Assembly (NCBI GenBank): GCA_016937015.1
Contig: JAFGWT010000272.1
Coordinates: 1-40,820 of the forward strand
DNA from: Deltaproteobacteria bacterium
GTDB lineage: Bacteria > Myxococcota_A > Polyangia > JAAYKL01
Length of the DNA: 40,820 bases
Direction of reading: 5' to 3'
The notes under the pieces were generated by a model, which made no database searches, was not told where the DNA came from, and saw only the letters and a program-made list of their open reading frames with translations. Made by a program: the position numbers and the translations under genes. This document shows positions 33,979-40,820 of this stretch, piece by piece; positions within the stretch are counted from its first letter, which is position 1; each line of letters opens with the position of its first letter.

Positions 33979-34116
33979 GGCAGAATCCTTTCAGCTTGAT
34001 AGCCAGCGTCGGATTCAATCTGCGCGCCACCCTTGGTTTATGATAAAAAAATGTATGATTTTATATGCTTACGTGTTTTGCGGCGTTGGTGGACACCAAA
34101 GGGGGTGTAAATTTGA

Positions 34117-34131
34117 TTTACAGTCTGTAAA
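34117..34131. promoter_or_regulatory. Perfect 7-1-7 inverted repeat, operator-like
   Basis: TTTACAG-T-CTGTAAA lies in the 270-base gap between the divergent L,D-transpeptidase and membrane-protein genes, about 118 bases before the ATG at 34249. Its size and symmetry are those of a dimeric repressor site. The regulator is not identified; a loose resemblance to TTAC/GTAA-type LexA boxes differs in spacing. Confidence 0.45.
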
Positions 34132-34248
34132 CGATGGGTTGGTTGTCGCAGTAGTATCGCACACCCGCTGCGGTCGCCAGACGTCCCGCCAGGGGTTCTG
34201 AATATTTAATGAAATTTACATCTTTCCATAGGATGGCATAATGCCCCC

Positions 34249-34803
34249 ATGACACATCCAAAATTAAAAATTGCCGGATCTCTTTTGGCCGTGGCACTTG
34301 GTGTCGTGTTGGGTTGGCTCACGCTGGAATGGCTGCTCGACGCCCTCGAAGGCGACGATGTTCGGCTGGCGGCCAATCATCTGGGTCAAAAACTGTGGAT
34401 TCAGCTCAAATTTGCGCTGCTCTCCGCACTGGTTGGCGGATCGGTATTCTGGGGGAGTATTGTGGGTCGACGCTGGAATCTGCCGGTTCGGCTGCTGCTG
34501 CTGTCCATTTTTGCCATTGGTGTGCAATGGACCACAGCCGCTATTTGGTGGATACAGATTTCGGCCGCTGCCCCCGACGGCACCGAAGACGTTCCCGCTG
34601 TAATATTTCTGGGCAGTCTGGGTACGGATTGGATTCCGCTATTGACCGCGGCAATTGTCTGGGTGGCGGTGGTGCCGCTTCTTTTTGGCGCACGAAAACC
34701 GGACCCCCTCAATGACATTCCGCCCGTCTTGCCGCATGGGGCGGATGCGCAGGGCATCAAACGGCTTTCCGAAACAGAAGACAACCCATCTGTGGAACGA
34801 TAG
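34249..34803 (+). CDS. Hypothetical four-helix membrane protein
   Basis: A 184-residue protein with about four membrane helices, at roughly residues 8-28, 52-70, 80-101 and 123-147, and a charged C-terminal tail of about 35 residues. Motifs that might point to a family are lacking; 'TLEWLLDAL' and 'AAIWWIQI' are the most distinctive parts. The ATG at 34249 has no strong ribosome-binding site. It is transcribed away from the L,D-transpeptidase and faces the small zinc-ribbon gene, whose stop lies 10 bases away on the other strand. It was not recognised; an inner-membrane location is all that can be said. Confidence 0.65.
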   Translation: MTHPKLKIAGSLLAVALGVVLGWLTLEWLLDALEGDDVRLAANHLGQKLWIQLKFALLSALVGGSVFWGSIVGRRWNLPVRLLLLSIFAIGVQWTTAAIWWIQISAAAPDGTEDVPAVIFLGSLGTDWIPLLTAAIVWVAVVPLLFGARKPDPLNDIPPVLPHGADAQGIKRLSETEDNPSVER

Positions 34804-34813
34804 ATATACCAGG

Positions 34814-35029
34814 TTAAACGGACGGAATCGGTTGCGCGGGAATTGGCAGCTGTGGGCCCAGATGCAACGGCGATATTTTTTGCTGGAAGCTCTGGACATC
34901 CGCGGCACCAGGGCAGGCAAGGAGACAATGCAGGCACATGGGCCGGTCTTCAACCTGCGCGAGTGCCGGGACACCGCATTGGCAGCATGCAATGTACTCA
35001 AATTGATTGCGGGGAAATGAAAATGTCAT
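34814..35029 (-). CDS. Small zinc-ribbon protein
   Basis: A 71-residue protein from ATG 35029-35027 with a strong AAAGGAGAG site 8 bases upstream. It has two knuckles, Cys15-x2-Cys18 ('CCQCG') and Cys32-x2-Cys35 ('CLHC'), around 'VPALAQVEDRPM', the layout of small treble-clef or ribbon zinc proteins in which a product is read 'CGxPA...grplC..C'. The C-terminal half is hydrophobic and Pro/Gln-rich with no further motif. The family is not named by me. It is convergent with the membrane-protein gene and diverges from the hsp20 operon. The overlapping plus-strand frame has no ribosome-binding site and no domain. Confidence 0.6.
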   Translation of the reverse strand: MTFSFPRNQFEYIACCQCGVPALAQVEDRPMCLHCLLACPGAADVQSFQQKISPLHLGPQLPIPAQPIPSV

Positions 35030-35181
35030 CGGGGGCGCTCTCCTTTCGCGTGGGGGCGGTGTGGTACCGGTCGCAACGTCAGTGATTCACCGGGTTATGA
35101 GGTTTCATCTTTTATGTATTTGTGCACTGAGCATTGAAATATAGCCGGTTTTGTTACCAAAGAAAATTTTTTGGACAAACC

Positions 35182-35209
35182 CTTGACCCGTCTGCGCGGT
35201 GCATATGCT
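35182..35209 (+). promoter_or_regulatory. Possible promoter of the hsp20 operon
   Basis: CTTGACC at 35182-35188 resembles the -35 of both housekeeping and heat-shock (sigma-32) promoters. Downstream, GTGCATAT (35199-35206) partly fits the sigma-32 -10 CCCCATnT, but the 10-base spacer is short; TATGCT (35204-35209) would be a sigma-70 -10 with a 15-base spacer. The position, 40-70 bases before the ATG at 35252, is right. Confidence 0.35.
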
Positions 35210-35251
35210 GTGAGCGTAAGGATTGCGAAGAAAAGACAAGGAGGTAAGCCT

Positions 35252-35719
35252 ATGTTAACCAGATGGAATGATTTTGGATTTGGAGACCTTGACCGAACAT
35301 TTCTTGCACTGGGCGAGCTGCGTAACGAAATGGAAAGGGCCTTTTCCGATTTTGATAGAGGATTTGGCCTCAGACGCATTTATGGCGACGCACACGCCGG
35401 TCCCCGGACCGAGATAACAGACAACGGTGAAGCATTGGTGGTCCGTGCGGAAGTGCCGGGAATGGATGAAAAGGATCTCGACATTACCCTCGAAGGCAAA
35501 GCGCTCACAATTCGCGGAAAGCGCGAGGTATCTGCCATGGACGGATACACGGTGCATCGCAGAGAACGCGGATCCTTTGAGTTTTCCAGAGCGTTCAGCC
35601 TGCCCTGCAAAGTGGATGGCGACAAGGTATCTGCAGCGCTGAAGGATGGCGTTCTGGAATTGACATTGCCCAAGGTGCCCGACGCCAAACCGAGGCAAAT
35701 CACCATCGGCAGCAACTGA
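35252..35719 (+). CDS. Small heat shock protein, Hsp20/alpha-crystallin family
   Basis: A 155-residue protein from ATG 35252, with AAGGAGG upstream; upstream in-frame extension to 35171 lacks such a site. The alpha-crystallin domain spans about residues 50-140: 'TEITDNGEALVVRAEVPGM' opens it, 'DITLEGKALTIRGKRE' is the central strand pair, and 'ALKDGVLELTLPKV' is the family signature near the end. sHsps are ATP-independent holdases that form oligomers and keep unfolding proteins soluble in the cytosol. The C-terminal I/V-x-I/V anchor is present as 'ITIG'. A second, related gene follows 15 bases later, so the two form a heat-shock operon. Confidence 0.95.
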   Translation: MLTRWNDFGFGDLDRTFLALGELRNEMERAFSDFDRGFGLRRIYGDAHAGPRTEITDNGEALVVRAEVPGMDEKDLDITLEGKALTIRGKREVSAMDGYTVHRRERGSFEFSRAFSLPCKVDGDKVSAALKDGVLELTLPKVPDAKPRQITIGSN

Positions 35720-35734
35720 GGAAAGGAGACAGCC

Positions 35735-36106
35735 ATGACAACTGCAGCAATTGAAAAAAAAGAACATAAAAATGAGTCTCTGCAGCAGGCGGAGCAGACG
35801 CCGCGGATTCAGGTGCAGCGCGTGATGCCGGCGGTGGACATTTTCGAGAACGATAACGAACTGGTGTTTGTCGCGGATATGCCGGGGGTGGCCAAAGATG
35901 GTCTGGATGTGCAGGTCGAAAAAATGGAACTGACACTGTCGGGCGCTGTGACAGAGGCCTATCGATATGAGAGGTCCTTTAAGCTGCCGGCCACAGTGGA
36001 TGTGGAGAAGGTATCTGCAAGTCTGAAAAACGGTGTGTTGAATGTAACATTTAAAAAAGCTGAGTCTGCCAAACCGAAAAAGATCAAAGTGGAACTGCAG
36101 AAATAA
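35735..36106 (+). CDS. Small heat shock protein, Hsp20 family (second copy)
   Basis: A 123-residue protein from ATG 35735 with AAAGGAG upstream. The polar N-terminal arm (1-28) is Glu/Lys/Gln-rich. The alpha-crystallin domain runs from about 30 to 118: 'PAVDIFENDNELVFVADMPG' then 'VQVEKMELTLSG' and the signature 'SLKNGVLNVTFKKA'. It is shorter than its neighbour and lacks part of the loop between strands 5 and 7 ('TEAYRYERSFKLP'), as in the compact class of bacterial sHsps. The two proteins may co-assemble. A strong terminator follows at 36161-36195 and ends the operon. Confidence 0.94.
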   Translation: MTTAAIEKKEHKNESLQQAEQTPRIQVQRVMPAVDIFENDNELVFVADMPGVAKDGLDVQVEKMELTLSGAVTEAYRYERSFKLPATVDVEKVSASLKNGVLNVTFKKAESAKPKKIKVELQK

Positions 36107-36160
36107 GCAAATATGAAATGCCAACCGGTTGTGTCAATGCGCCTTAATTGACACCCCAGC

Positions 36161-36195
36161 CCGGCCCTGTGGAAATCTTCAGGGCCGGCTTTTTT
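36161..36195 (+). terminator. Rho-independent terminator of the hsp20 operon
   Basis: A 9-base-pair GC-rich stem (CCGGCCCTG at 36161-36169 with CAGGGCCGG at 36180-36188) encloses a 10-base loop and is followed by CTTTTTTG. It is 55 bases after the second hsp20 stop. Confidence 0.9.
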
Positions 36196-36393
36196 GTACG
36201 CCATGCATGGCGCGAAGCGCGACGCGGGAAGTGACGTGGAAGTGTAAGTTCCTTGGCGGCCCAGATGGCGGGAACCCTTAGCCGAACGGCAACTGCGCCC
36301 TGTTTTCCCTGGATCCCTTCGGACTTTAGCTGATCCTGTCAGCACTTTTTGTCCTACCGATTCCCTTCTGTTCTGTTCTGTCTGTAAACACAA
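36196..36393. other. Gene-free interval with palindrome, possibly structured
   Basis: Nearly 200 bases without a supportable gene between the terminator and the convergent hydrolase stop. It opens with a perfect 14-base palindrome CGCCATGCATGGCG at 36199-36212, followed by GCGC-rich sequence and several short complementary pairs (for example GGATC/GATCC near 36311-36336). It is more GC-rich and less codon-like than its surroundings. It could be a dispersed repeat or a non-coding RNA; no known RNA family was recognised. Confidence 0.35.
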
Positions 36394-37020
36394 TCAGTAT
36401 CGGCTGCCCCGTTGTCGTGACAGGGTTTCTTCAATGGTGGCATATCCGGCGCCTGTCCACGCGACCACTTCCTCCACCCAGATGGGATAGGGCCGGAAAA
36501 TCAGGCCGTGCCCCAACCCTGTGAAAGTAATGACGCTCTGATATCGCGTCAGTCCGGGCGAATTGTCGAAAAACAGTTGCGGAGAAATTGAATATCTGTC
36601 CGCACTGTCGTGAATGGAGAGCACCTGACCGTGAAGGCGAATGCCGTCTTTGGTAAACAGGGATGGAAACAATCCGGCCAGGATGATGTATCGGAGCTGT
36701 GGGTGTTCAAGAATATGACTCACCGTGGCTGCGATGATTCCGCCTTTTGATGCGCCGAGCACCGTGATTTGGCTGGCGGGAATGCCGGTATCCATAAGGC
36801 GGTTGATTTCGTCGACCACCTTTAAGGCATGTACTTCCACGCTGGCGTGTTTGGGTCTGATTTCACTGATGACCTTAAATCCCAAATCTGAAAATGTCTC
36901 AATAATCTGGTTATATTCATATGTGCCGTAGGTGGCGCTATGTGGGTGTCCGTCCGACCCCTCCACGATTTCGCCATGTAAATAAAACAGATAGTGGGTG
37001 TGTGACTCACTGATTCGCAT
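36394..37020 (-). CDS. Alpha/beta hydrolase family protein
   Basis: A 208-residue cytosolic protein without signal peptide. The fold markers are 'YLHGEIVEG' (oxyanion region, about 13-21), the nucleophile elbow 'GASKGG' with Ser91 (89-94), a later acidic residue in 'SIHDSADRY' (about 135-143) and the catalytic His in 'TGLGHGLIF' (about His171). The spacing suits a small esterase, thioesterase or peptidase of the alpha/beta-hydrolase fold; the substrate cannot be read from the sequence. The ATG at 37020 has GGGGGAAG upstream. It lies 110 bases downstream of modC on the same strand, so it might be read from the modBC transcript, though no functional link is evident. Confidence 0.83.
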   Translation of the reverse strand: MRISESHTHYLFYLHGEIVEGSDGHPHSATYGTYEYNQIIETFSDLGFKVISEIRPKHASVEVHALKVVDEINRLMDTGIPASQITVLGASKGGIIAATVSHILEHPQLRYIILAGLFPSLFTKDGIRLHGQVLSIHDSADRYSISPQLFFDNSPGLTRYQSVITFTGLGHGLIFRPYPIWVEEVVAWTGAGYATIEETLSRQRGSRY

Positions 37021-37130
37021 TTGCTTCCCCCCAATGTCTGCAGATGCAGTTCAGTAAATGGGGAACACCGCGTCCCCTCCGTTATCTATCGGTTTTTTTT
37101 GGGGATTGGTAAGCAGGAAGGTGAAAAAAT

Positions 37131-38237
37131 TTAGTCCGCATCGAAAATATGAGTGACCTCCACGGCCTTGGCTTTGAACAGACAAATCAATTCGCATCCC
37201 GGTTTGACGTCGAGCTGGTAGAGGGCGCCGGGCGCGATTTCCGATATGAGTTCGATGCCGCAATCCACCGTAACAAAGAAGGAATCGTTCATGTGCAGGA
37301 TATGCGTTACTTTGCCCCGCAGCTGATTCTGCATGGAAATGTGACTGCAGGTATCCCGACTGAGCGCTATATCGTCCGGCGCGATGGCCAGGCGAACTTT
37401 ATTTCCGCCGGTTTGCAAGTCATTGAAGTAACTTGAATTGGTCACAATGAGAGGGGCACTCTCCGGGGTGAGTCCAAAATGATTGAGACGCTGTTTGGGC
37501 AGGTAGCGCTGATGTATCAGCTCAACCGTATTGATAAAGTTTTTGGGACTGATGAGATGTGGCGCATCGCCATTGGCGGCAATATGCAGATAATCGCCCA
37601 CCGCGGCGATGGAGCGGTCTTCAATGATAATGAGCGCGCGGGTCAGTTTTAAAATATCTTCGAGATCATGGGAGATGATCAGAAGCGGGATGTCGAAGCG
37701 ATGGTGGATTTTGAGAAGATACGAAATAATCTGCCGCCGCCGGTCGCGATCCAGATTGGAGAATGGTTCATCCAGCAACAGCAGCTTTGGTCCCTGTAAA
37801 AGGGCGCGGCCAATGGCGACACGCTGGCGCTCTCCGCCGGAGAGATGAGCGGGCTTTTTTTGAAGGAGTGACGATAAATCGAGCAGGGTGACGACATCGT
37901 TGAGGGAGATGTGTGTCCTTGGGGCATACTTCTGGCCAAATCGAAGATTCTGTTCTGCAGTGAGATGCGGAAACAGGTGATGCTCCTGAAATACCACGCC
38001 AATATGCCGCAGATGCGGCGGCACATGGACGCGCTGCTGGCTGTCGAACAGGACGCTGTCGTTAAAGACGATGCGGCCCTGTTGCGCCCGTTCGATACCG
38101 CAAATCAATCGCATCAACGTGCTTTTTCCCGAGCCGCTGACGCCAAAGACCCCAAAGATGCCGCCTGATATGGAGGCATTGTAATTGAATGACAGTCCGC
38201 CAAGAGTCAGTTGCAGCTGGTCGATATCGAGTTTCAT
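37131..38237 (-). CDS. modC: Molybdate ABC transporter ATP-binding protein ModC
   Basis: A 368-residue ATPase. The ATG at 38237-38235 overlaps the modB stop (ATGA), which decides the start over a longer frame. Walker A is 'GVSGSGKST' at about 32-40, the signature is 'LSGGERQRVAIGRAL', and Walker B is 'LLLLDEPFSNLD', all intact. The C-terminal 130 residues form TOBE-type molybdate-binding regions ('KVRLAIAPDDIALSRD', 'LRGKVTHILHMNDSFFVTVDCG'), the mark of ModC over other importers. It powers molybdate uptake with ModB in the inner membrane. The periplasmic binding protein gene modA is not adjacent on either side; a tungstate transporter remains possible. Confidence 0.92.
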   Translation of the reverse strand: MKLDIDQLQLTLGGLSFNYNASISGGIFGVFGVSGSGKSTLMRLICGIERAQQGRIVFNDSVLFDSQQRVHVPPHLRHIGVVFQEHHLFPHLTAEQNLRFGQKYAPRTHISLNDVVTLLDLSSLLQKKPAHLSGGERQRVAIGRALLQGPKLLLLDEPFSNLDRDRRRQIISYLLKIHHRFDIPLLIISHDLEDILKLTRALIIIEDRSIAAVGDYLHIAANGDAPHLISPKNFINTVELIHQRYLPKQRLNHFGLTPESAPLIVTNSSYFNDLQTGGNKVRLAIAPDDIALSRDTCSHISMQNQLRGKVTHILHMNDSFFVTVDCGIELISEIAPGALYQLDVKPGCELICLFKAKAVEVTHIFDAD

Positions 38238-38914
38238 TTGTTTTGAAACCTGTTTTTTCGTGCGAACCATTCGGACGCGGCAATGGCCAGAAGGGACAGC
38301 ACCAGTGAAAACCCAACCAGTCGCCAGACCTGCGTTTCCGCGCCAGGCACCTGCATGTTTGAATAGATCATCAGCGCAACAGTTTGGGTTTTGCCGCTGA
38401 TATTGCCAGCCAGAGTAATGGTGGCGCCAAATTCTCCCAGACTGCGCGCGAATGACAGCACGGTACCGCTGATGATGCCCGGCAGCGCGAGTGGCAGGGT
38501 AACTCTGAAAAATGCGGCGTGAGGCGGTGCCCCAAGGGTGGCGGCCACATTCTGGTAAGCAGGCTCAACCATCTCAAATGCGTTGCGAATGGCGCGAACT
38601 GAAAGGGGCAGTGCCACCACCATGGAAGCCAGCACCAATGCGGCAAAATTAAAAGTGAACTGCCAGCCAAACAGATTGAAAAGTGCGTTGCCGAGAGTGC
38701 TGTTTTTCCCAAGGACAATGAGCAGCAGGTAGCCGGTGACAACGGGGGGAACCACCAGCGGCATTGATATGAATGCCTCAAGGACGGGTTTGAACCGGGT
38801 TGTGCGCCGCGCCATTATCCATCCGAGCCAGATGGCGACCGGGGTGGATAGCGCTGTACTGACCATGGCGGTCTTTAGTGTCAGCCATATCACTCCTATT
38901 TCTGCGCTGCTCAT
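38234..38914 (-). CDS. modB: Molybdate ABC transporter permease ModB
   Basis: A 226-residue inner-membrane permease with about five to six helices, near the usual ModB length. The start is taken as ATG 38914; the frame runs on to 39154 but the extra residues show no domain and ModB proteins begin near 'IGVIWLTLKTAMVST'. The EAA coupling loop, which docks onto ModC, is 'ATLGAPPHAAFFRVTLPLA' at about residues 130-150. 'SMPLVVPPVVTGYLLL' near residue 50 is typical of ModB. It forms a homodimeric channel for molybdate. The stop overlaps the modC start by 4 bases, giving coupled translation. Confidence 0.92.
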   Translation of the reverse strand: MSSAEIGVIWLTLKTAMVSTALSTPVAIWLGWIMARRTTRFKPVLEAFISMPLVVPPVVTGYLLLIVLGKNSTLGNALFNLFGWQFTFNFAALVLASMVVALPLSVRAIRNAFEMVEPAYQNVAATLGAPPHAAFFRVTLPLALPGIISGTVLSFARSLGEFGATITLAGNISGKTQTVALMIYSNMQVPGAETQVWRLVGFSLVLSLLAIAASEWFARKNRFQNK

Positions 38915-39304
38915 TTGTTTATTCCGTAGCGGGGCATGATTGCAACTGATGCCCGGCAGAACCATGTTAAAAGCATTTAATGTGCCATCCTGCCGAGTCT
39001 TGAAAACCAATGCGCTATTCAGGATACGGGGGGCATTAATGGTACATTTCGGTGGCCGCGTCTGTGGGTTTGACACATTTTTGTAGGCGCGCGCAATACA
39101 AAGTTTCATCGTTACAACGCCCAAAGATGCCTGGTCGACGGCAGAGTCCGCCAAAGGAATGCGATTTCTTTTTTTGGCGGTTTCAAATTTGACCCACTGT
39201 GGTGTGGTTTTGTTTTCAGTCTGTTTTCGGCGGCTTGTGACCTGGAGGTGTTAAAGTGACAGCAAGCGATGTGTTGAACCGTTCAGAGAATGGAAATCGG
39301 GTTA
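38915..39304. other. Gene-free interval upstream of modB
   Basis: About 390 bases between modB and the promoter of the 97-residue protein gene, which is transcribed the other way. No modA or modE is present. An inverted repeat CCGCCAAA (39148-39155) / TTTGGCGG (39173-39180) with a 17-base loop could be a regulatory hairpin. I did not recognise a molybdenum-cofactor riboswitch or a ModE site. The open frame that continues modB across part of this interval has no ribosome-binding site. Confidence 0.4.
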
Positions 39305-39334
39305 TTGACACTGAGCAAAATGTGTCCCCATAAT
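39305..39334 (+). promoter_or_regulatory. Sigma-70-like promoter of the 97-residue protein gene
   Basis: TTGACA (39305-39310), an 18-base spacer and CATAAT (39329-39334), 32 bases before the ATG at 39367, with AAGGAGGGGG as ribosome-binding site in between. This is the best-matching housekeeping promoter seen in the window. Confidence 0.7.
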
Positions 39335-39366
39335 TGTACCCATCACACATAACAAGGAGGGGGTAT

Positions 39367-39660
39367 ATGAAAGCCGGATTACTTTTAACGGGAAGCGGCG
39401 CCATTGTGTATTTGACGTCGCACACCAGTATTCTTGATGAGGAGATCATTTCAAAACTTGACGACAAGGGGATTCACAAATTTATCGCGTATGAAATCCC
39501 TGTTGATGAGGCGGAGAGACGATACGGCGGGCATTTTAGGCATGTGATGATGGACCTTAGGGAAACCAACGATTTTCGGATTCTCGATCATCAGGGGGCC
39601 AGAGCCTTTTCCATGTTCAGTTTTGATGAACTGGGCGCGCCGGTATATCACGAAGCATAG
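39367..39660 (+). CDS. Small conserved-looking protein of unknown function
   Basis: A 97-residue cytosolic protein from ATG 39367, with AAGGAGGGGG a few bases upstream and a good promoter at 39305-39334, both suggesting high expression. Features are an N-terminal strand 'MKAGLLLTGSGAIVYLTS', a helix 'ILDEEIISKLDDKGIHKFIA' and the C-terminal 'FSMFSFDELGAPVYHEA'. There is no signal peptide, Cys or known motif. I have the impression of similar small cytosolic proteins in Geobacter-like bacteria but cannot name a family. It stands alone: modB diverges upstream and the next gene begins 300 bases downstream. Confidence 0.75.
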   Translation: MKAGLLLTGSGAIVYLTSHTSILDEEIISKLDDKGIHKFIAYEIPVDEAERRYGGHFRHVMMDLRETNDFRILDHQGARAFSMFSFDELGAPVYHEA

Positions 39661-39961
39661 TCCAACTGTTAAATGTACCGAACAACACGTAAGCCGTCGG
39701 TAAAATGCAATCCCCTGTTTTGTTGTTTGTATTGCGGCGTGGCAACGCTCGCCCCACTGCGCAAGCATTGTCGCGCAATGAAAGCCTGTTGGTGGTCAGT
39801 GATGCTGTCGAAATTAAATTTATGGAACATTGTGACGCGTTGCGTGTCCGATTTTAGAGGCAATCGTCGCGGCGACAATTTTAGGAGTCCTGATTCCACC
39901 ACGGCACAAACAGGTGTTGGTGCAGTGTCTTTTCACTCGGGAAGCCAATGAGGTGATTTGA
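39661..39961. other. Gene-free interval before the DUF4139-type gene
   Basis: About 300 bases without a supportable gene. An imperfect 19-base inverted repeat lies at 39862-39880, with GTCGC-G-GCGAC at its core, about 80 bases before the next start; it may be an operator. A GAGGTGA ribosome-binding site precedes the ATG at 39962. No terminator is evident for the gene on the left. Confidence 0.4.
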
Positions 39962-40820
39962 ATGAATCGATTGAATGTCCAGGTTATGTCGACGATTTTC
40001 TTTTTTCTGACGGTTGCAGTGGCGACGAAGGCGCTGGGTGATGTCGGTGATGTAAATGGGTTTAAAACGCAGTCGGTAACACTCTACGATATTGGCATTA
40101 TGCAGGTGCGGAAGGAAGCAGTCGTTGATGGTCGAAAGGAGATATTGCTTTCGGTACCGTCGGCGCATCTCGACGATGTGCTTGATTCGCTTTTGGTGAC
40201 CACTGCAGACAAGGCGCAAATTACCGGCATTGACTACCCGACGGTCAAAAATATCGCGCAGGCTGTGGCTGCGGGCAGCATTGGACAGTCGTTGACTGAC
40301 GATGCCGGTGACCCGGCGTTTCCGGCAAATTTTTCTGAAACAATGAAACTGTATGTGGGGGTGAAGGTCACTCTGCTATTGAGCGAGGGGCGGCCCAGAG
40401 GGCTGGACGGCACGGTGATGGGAGTGGTGGCTGATGATGGCGGCTATAGCCTTGCAGGCATTGATATGACTGACGACGAACAGAAAAAAATGGTACTGGC
40501 CAATCCTGAAAGGTTGTGTGTGGTGTTGCTGACAGAGGGCGGGGCGTTGCTCAAAGTGCCCCTGAATCGCGTTGAAGGTGTTAAACTGCAGCGGGGTGGA
40601 GAGGCTGTCGCCCTGCAGGATTTGGCAAAGGAGCTGGGCAAGTCGAATGGATTCGAAGAAAAGCGGATAGCTATCCGGCTGGCGCCGGGCGCGAATGGCC
40701 GGATGGCTGCTGAATACGTGCAGCAGTCACCCACGTGGCGCATGTGGTATCGGTTGATTCAGAAAGCGGATGGAATGTATCTGGAAGGCTGGGCTCAGGT
40801 TCACAATGATACCGCGGAAG
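39962..40820 (+). CDS. Exported DUF4139-type protein, 3' end outside window
   Basis: The frame runs from ATG 39962 off the right edge; 286 codons are visible. Residues 1-26 form a signal peptide ('STIFFFLTVAVATKALG'), so the protein is exported. The middle part contains beta-rich segments like 'KLYVGVKVTLLLSEG' and 'GLDGTVMGVV'. At the visible end, 'YVQQSPTWRMWYRLIQKADG' then 'LEGWAQVHNDTAE' matches the opening of DUF4139, where the pattern is W...Y.l ... l..wA.v.N.Tge. DUF4139 proteins include outer-membrane-associated and mucoidy-inhibitor-like proteins of unclear function. The call rests on that last part. Confidence 0.75.
   Translation, partial: MNRLNVQVMSTIFFFLTVAVATKALGDVGDVNGFKTQSVTLYDIGIMQVRKEAVVDGRKEILLSVPSAHLDDVLDSLLVTTADKAQITGIDYPTVKNIAQAVAAGSIGQSLTDDAGDPAFPANFSETMKLYVGVKVTLLLSEGRPRGLDGTVMGVVADDGGYSLAGIDMTDDEQKKMVLANPERLCVVLLTEGGALLKVPLNRVEGVKLQRGGEAVALQDLAKELGKSNGFEEKRIAIRLAPGANGRMAAEYVQQSPTWRMWYRLIQKADGMYLEGWAQVHNDTAE

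Noticed and set aside
37060-37077. GGGGA/TCCCC hairpin downstream of modC as a terminator
   Set aside because: The stem is short and is not followed by a T-tract on the minus strand.
38915-39154. N-terminal extension of modB by 80 codons
   Set aside because: ModB proteins are about 225 residues and start near the first membrane helix; the extension has no ribosome-binding site or recognisable domain.

Overview
The window looks like chromosomal DNA of a Gram-negative bacterium of the old 'Deltaproteobacteria' (Myxococcota, Bradymonadota or a relative). This is inferred from family content: a DUF4388 domain, zinc-ribbon/double-FHA proteins, many Cys-rich secreted lipoproteins including a MopE-type metal-binding motif, a VWA lipoprotein, a TPR envelope protein of the myxobacterial kind, and a caspase-like protein behind an ECF sigma factor. 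GC content is a little above 50% by eye, with one AT-rich island at about 26.55-28.4 kb. I see no rRNA, tRNA, CRISPR array, insertion sequence or phage genes.

Layout. 1-1050: tail of a DUF4388 protein, then a minus-strand ferritin-like/rubredoxin pair. 1357-5862: a tight plus-strand cluster of ECF sigma factor, membrane anti-sigma-like protein with a DUF4384-like domain, exported caspase-like protein with a strand-rich C-terminus, and VWA lipoprotein. 5993-15095: a long minus-strand run, in transcription order amrS, DUF72 protein, rapZ, a YheS-type ABC-F ATPase, a giant GHKL-ATPase/transmembrane/transglutaminase fusion, and a 416-residue partner whose start overlaps the fusion's stop. 15276-19908: two zinc-ribbon/double-FHA proteins facing recA and comM. 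20191-25156: nitroreductase, WYL regulator, a lipoprotein phosphatase coupled to an AmgK-like sugar kinase, rsmG and a PASTA protein. 25402-33978: an envelope block rich in lipoproteins, interrupted by a decayed AT-rich stretch, with a polysaccharide deacetylase and an L,D-transpeptidase. 34249-36106: an unknown membrane protein, a small zinc-ribbon protein, and two Hsp20 genes followed by a clear terminator. 36394-40820: an alpha/beta hydrolase, modC and modB, a small unrecognised protein behind a good promoter, and the start of a DUF4139-type secreted protein.

Most interesting system. The pair at 5993-10188 is the best candidate for something undescribed. The larger protein has an N-terminal GHKL (Hsp90/histidine-kinase type) ATPase with all nucleotide motifs intact, a membrane segment, a predicted periplasmic transglutaminase-like domain with a Cys-His-Asp triad, a second membrane segment and a cytosolic tail. 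The smaller protein can be aligned along the GHKL half of the larger one but has lost every ATP-binding motif, so it looks like a pseudo-ATPase partner. The two genes overlap by 4 bases, and the ABC-F gene lies 14 bases upstream. The second candidate is the sigma/anti-sigma/caspase/VWA cluster.

Limits. All functional calls are made by eye from motifs and remembered families. No database search, folding or gene-calling program was run.
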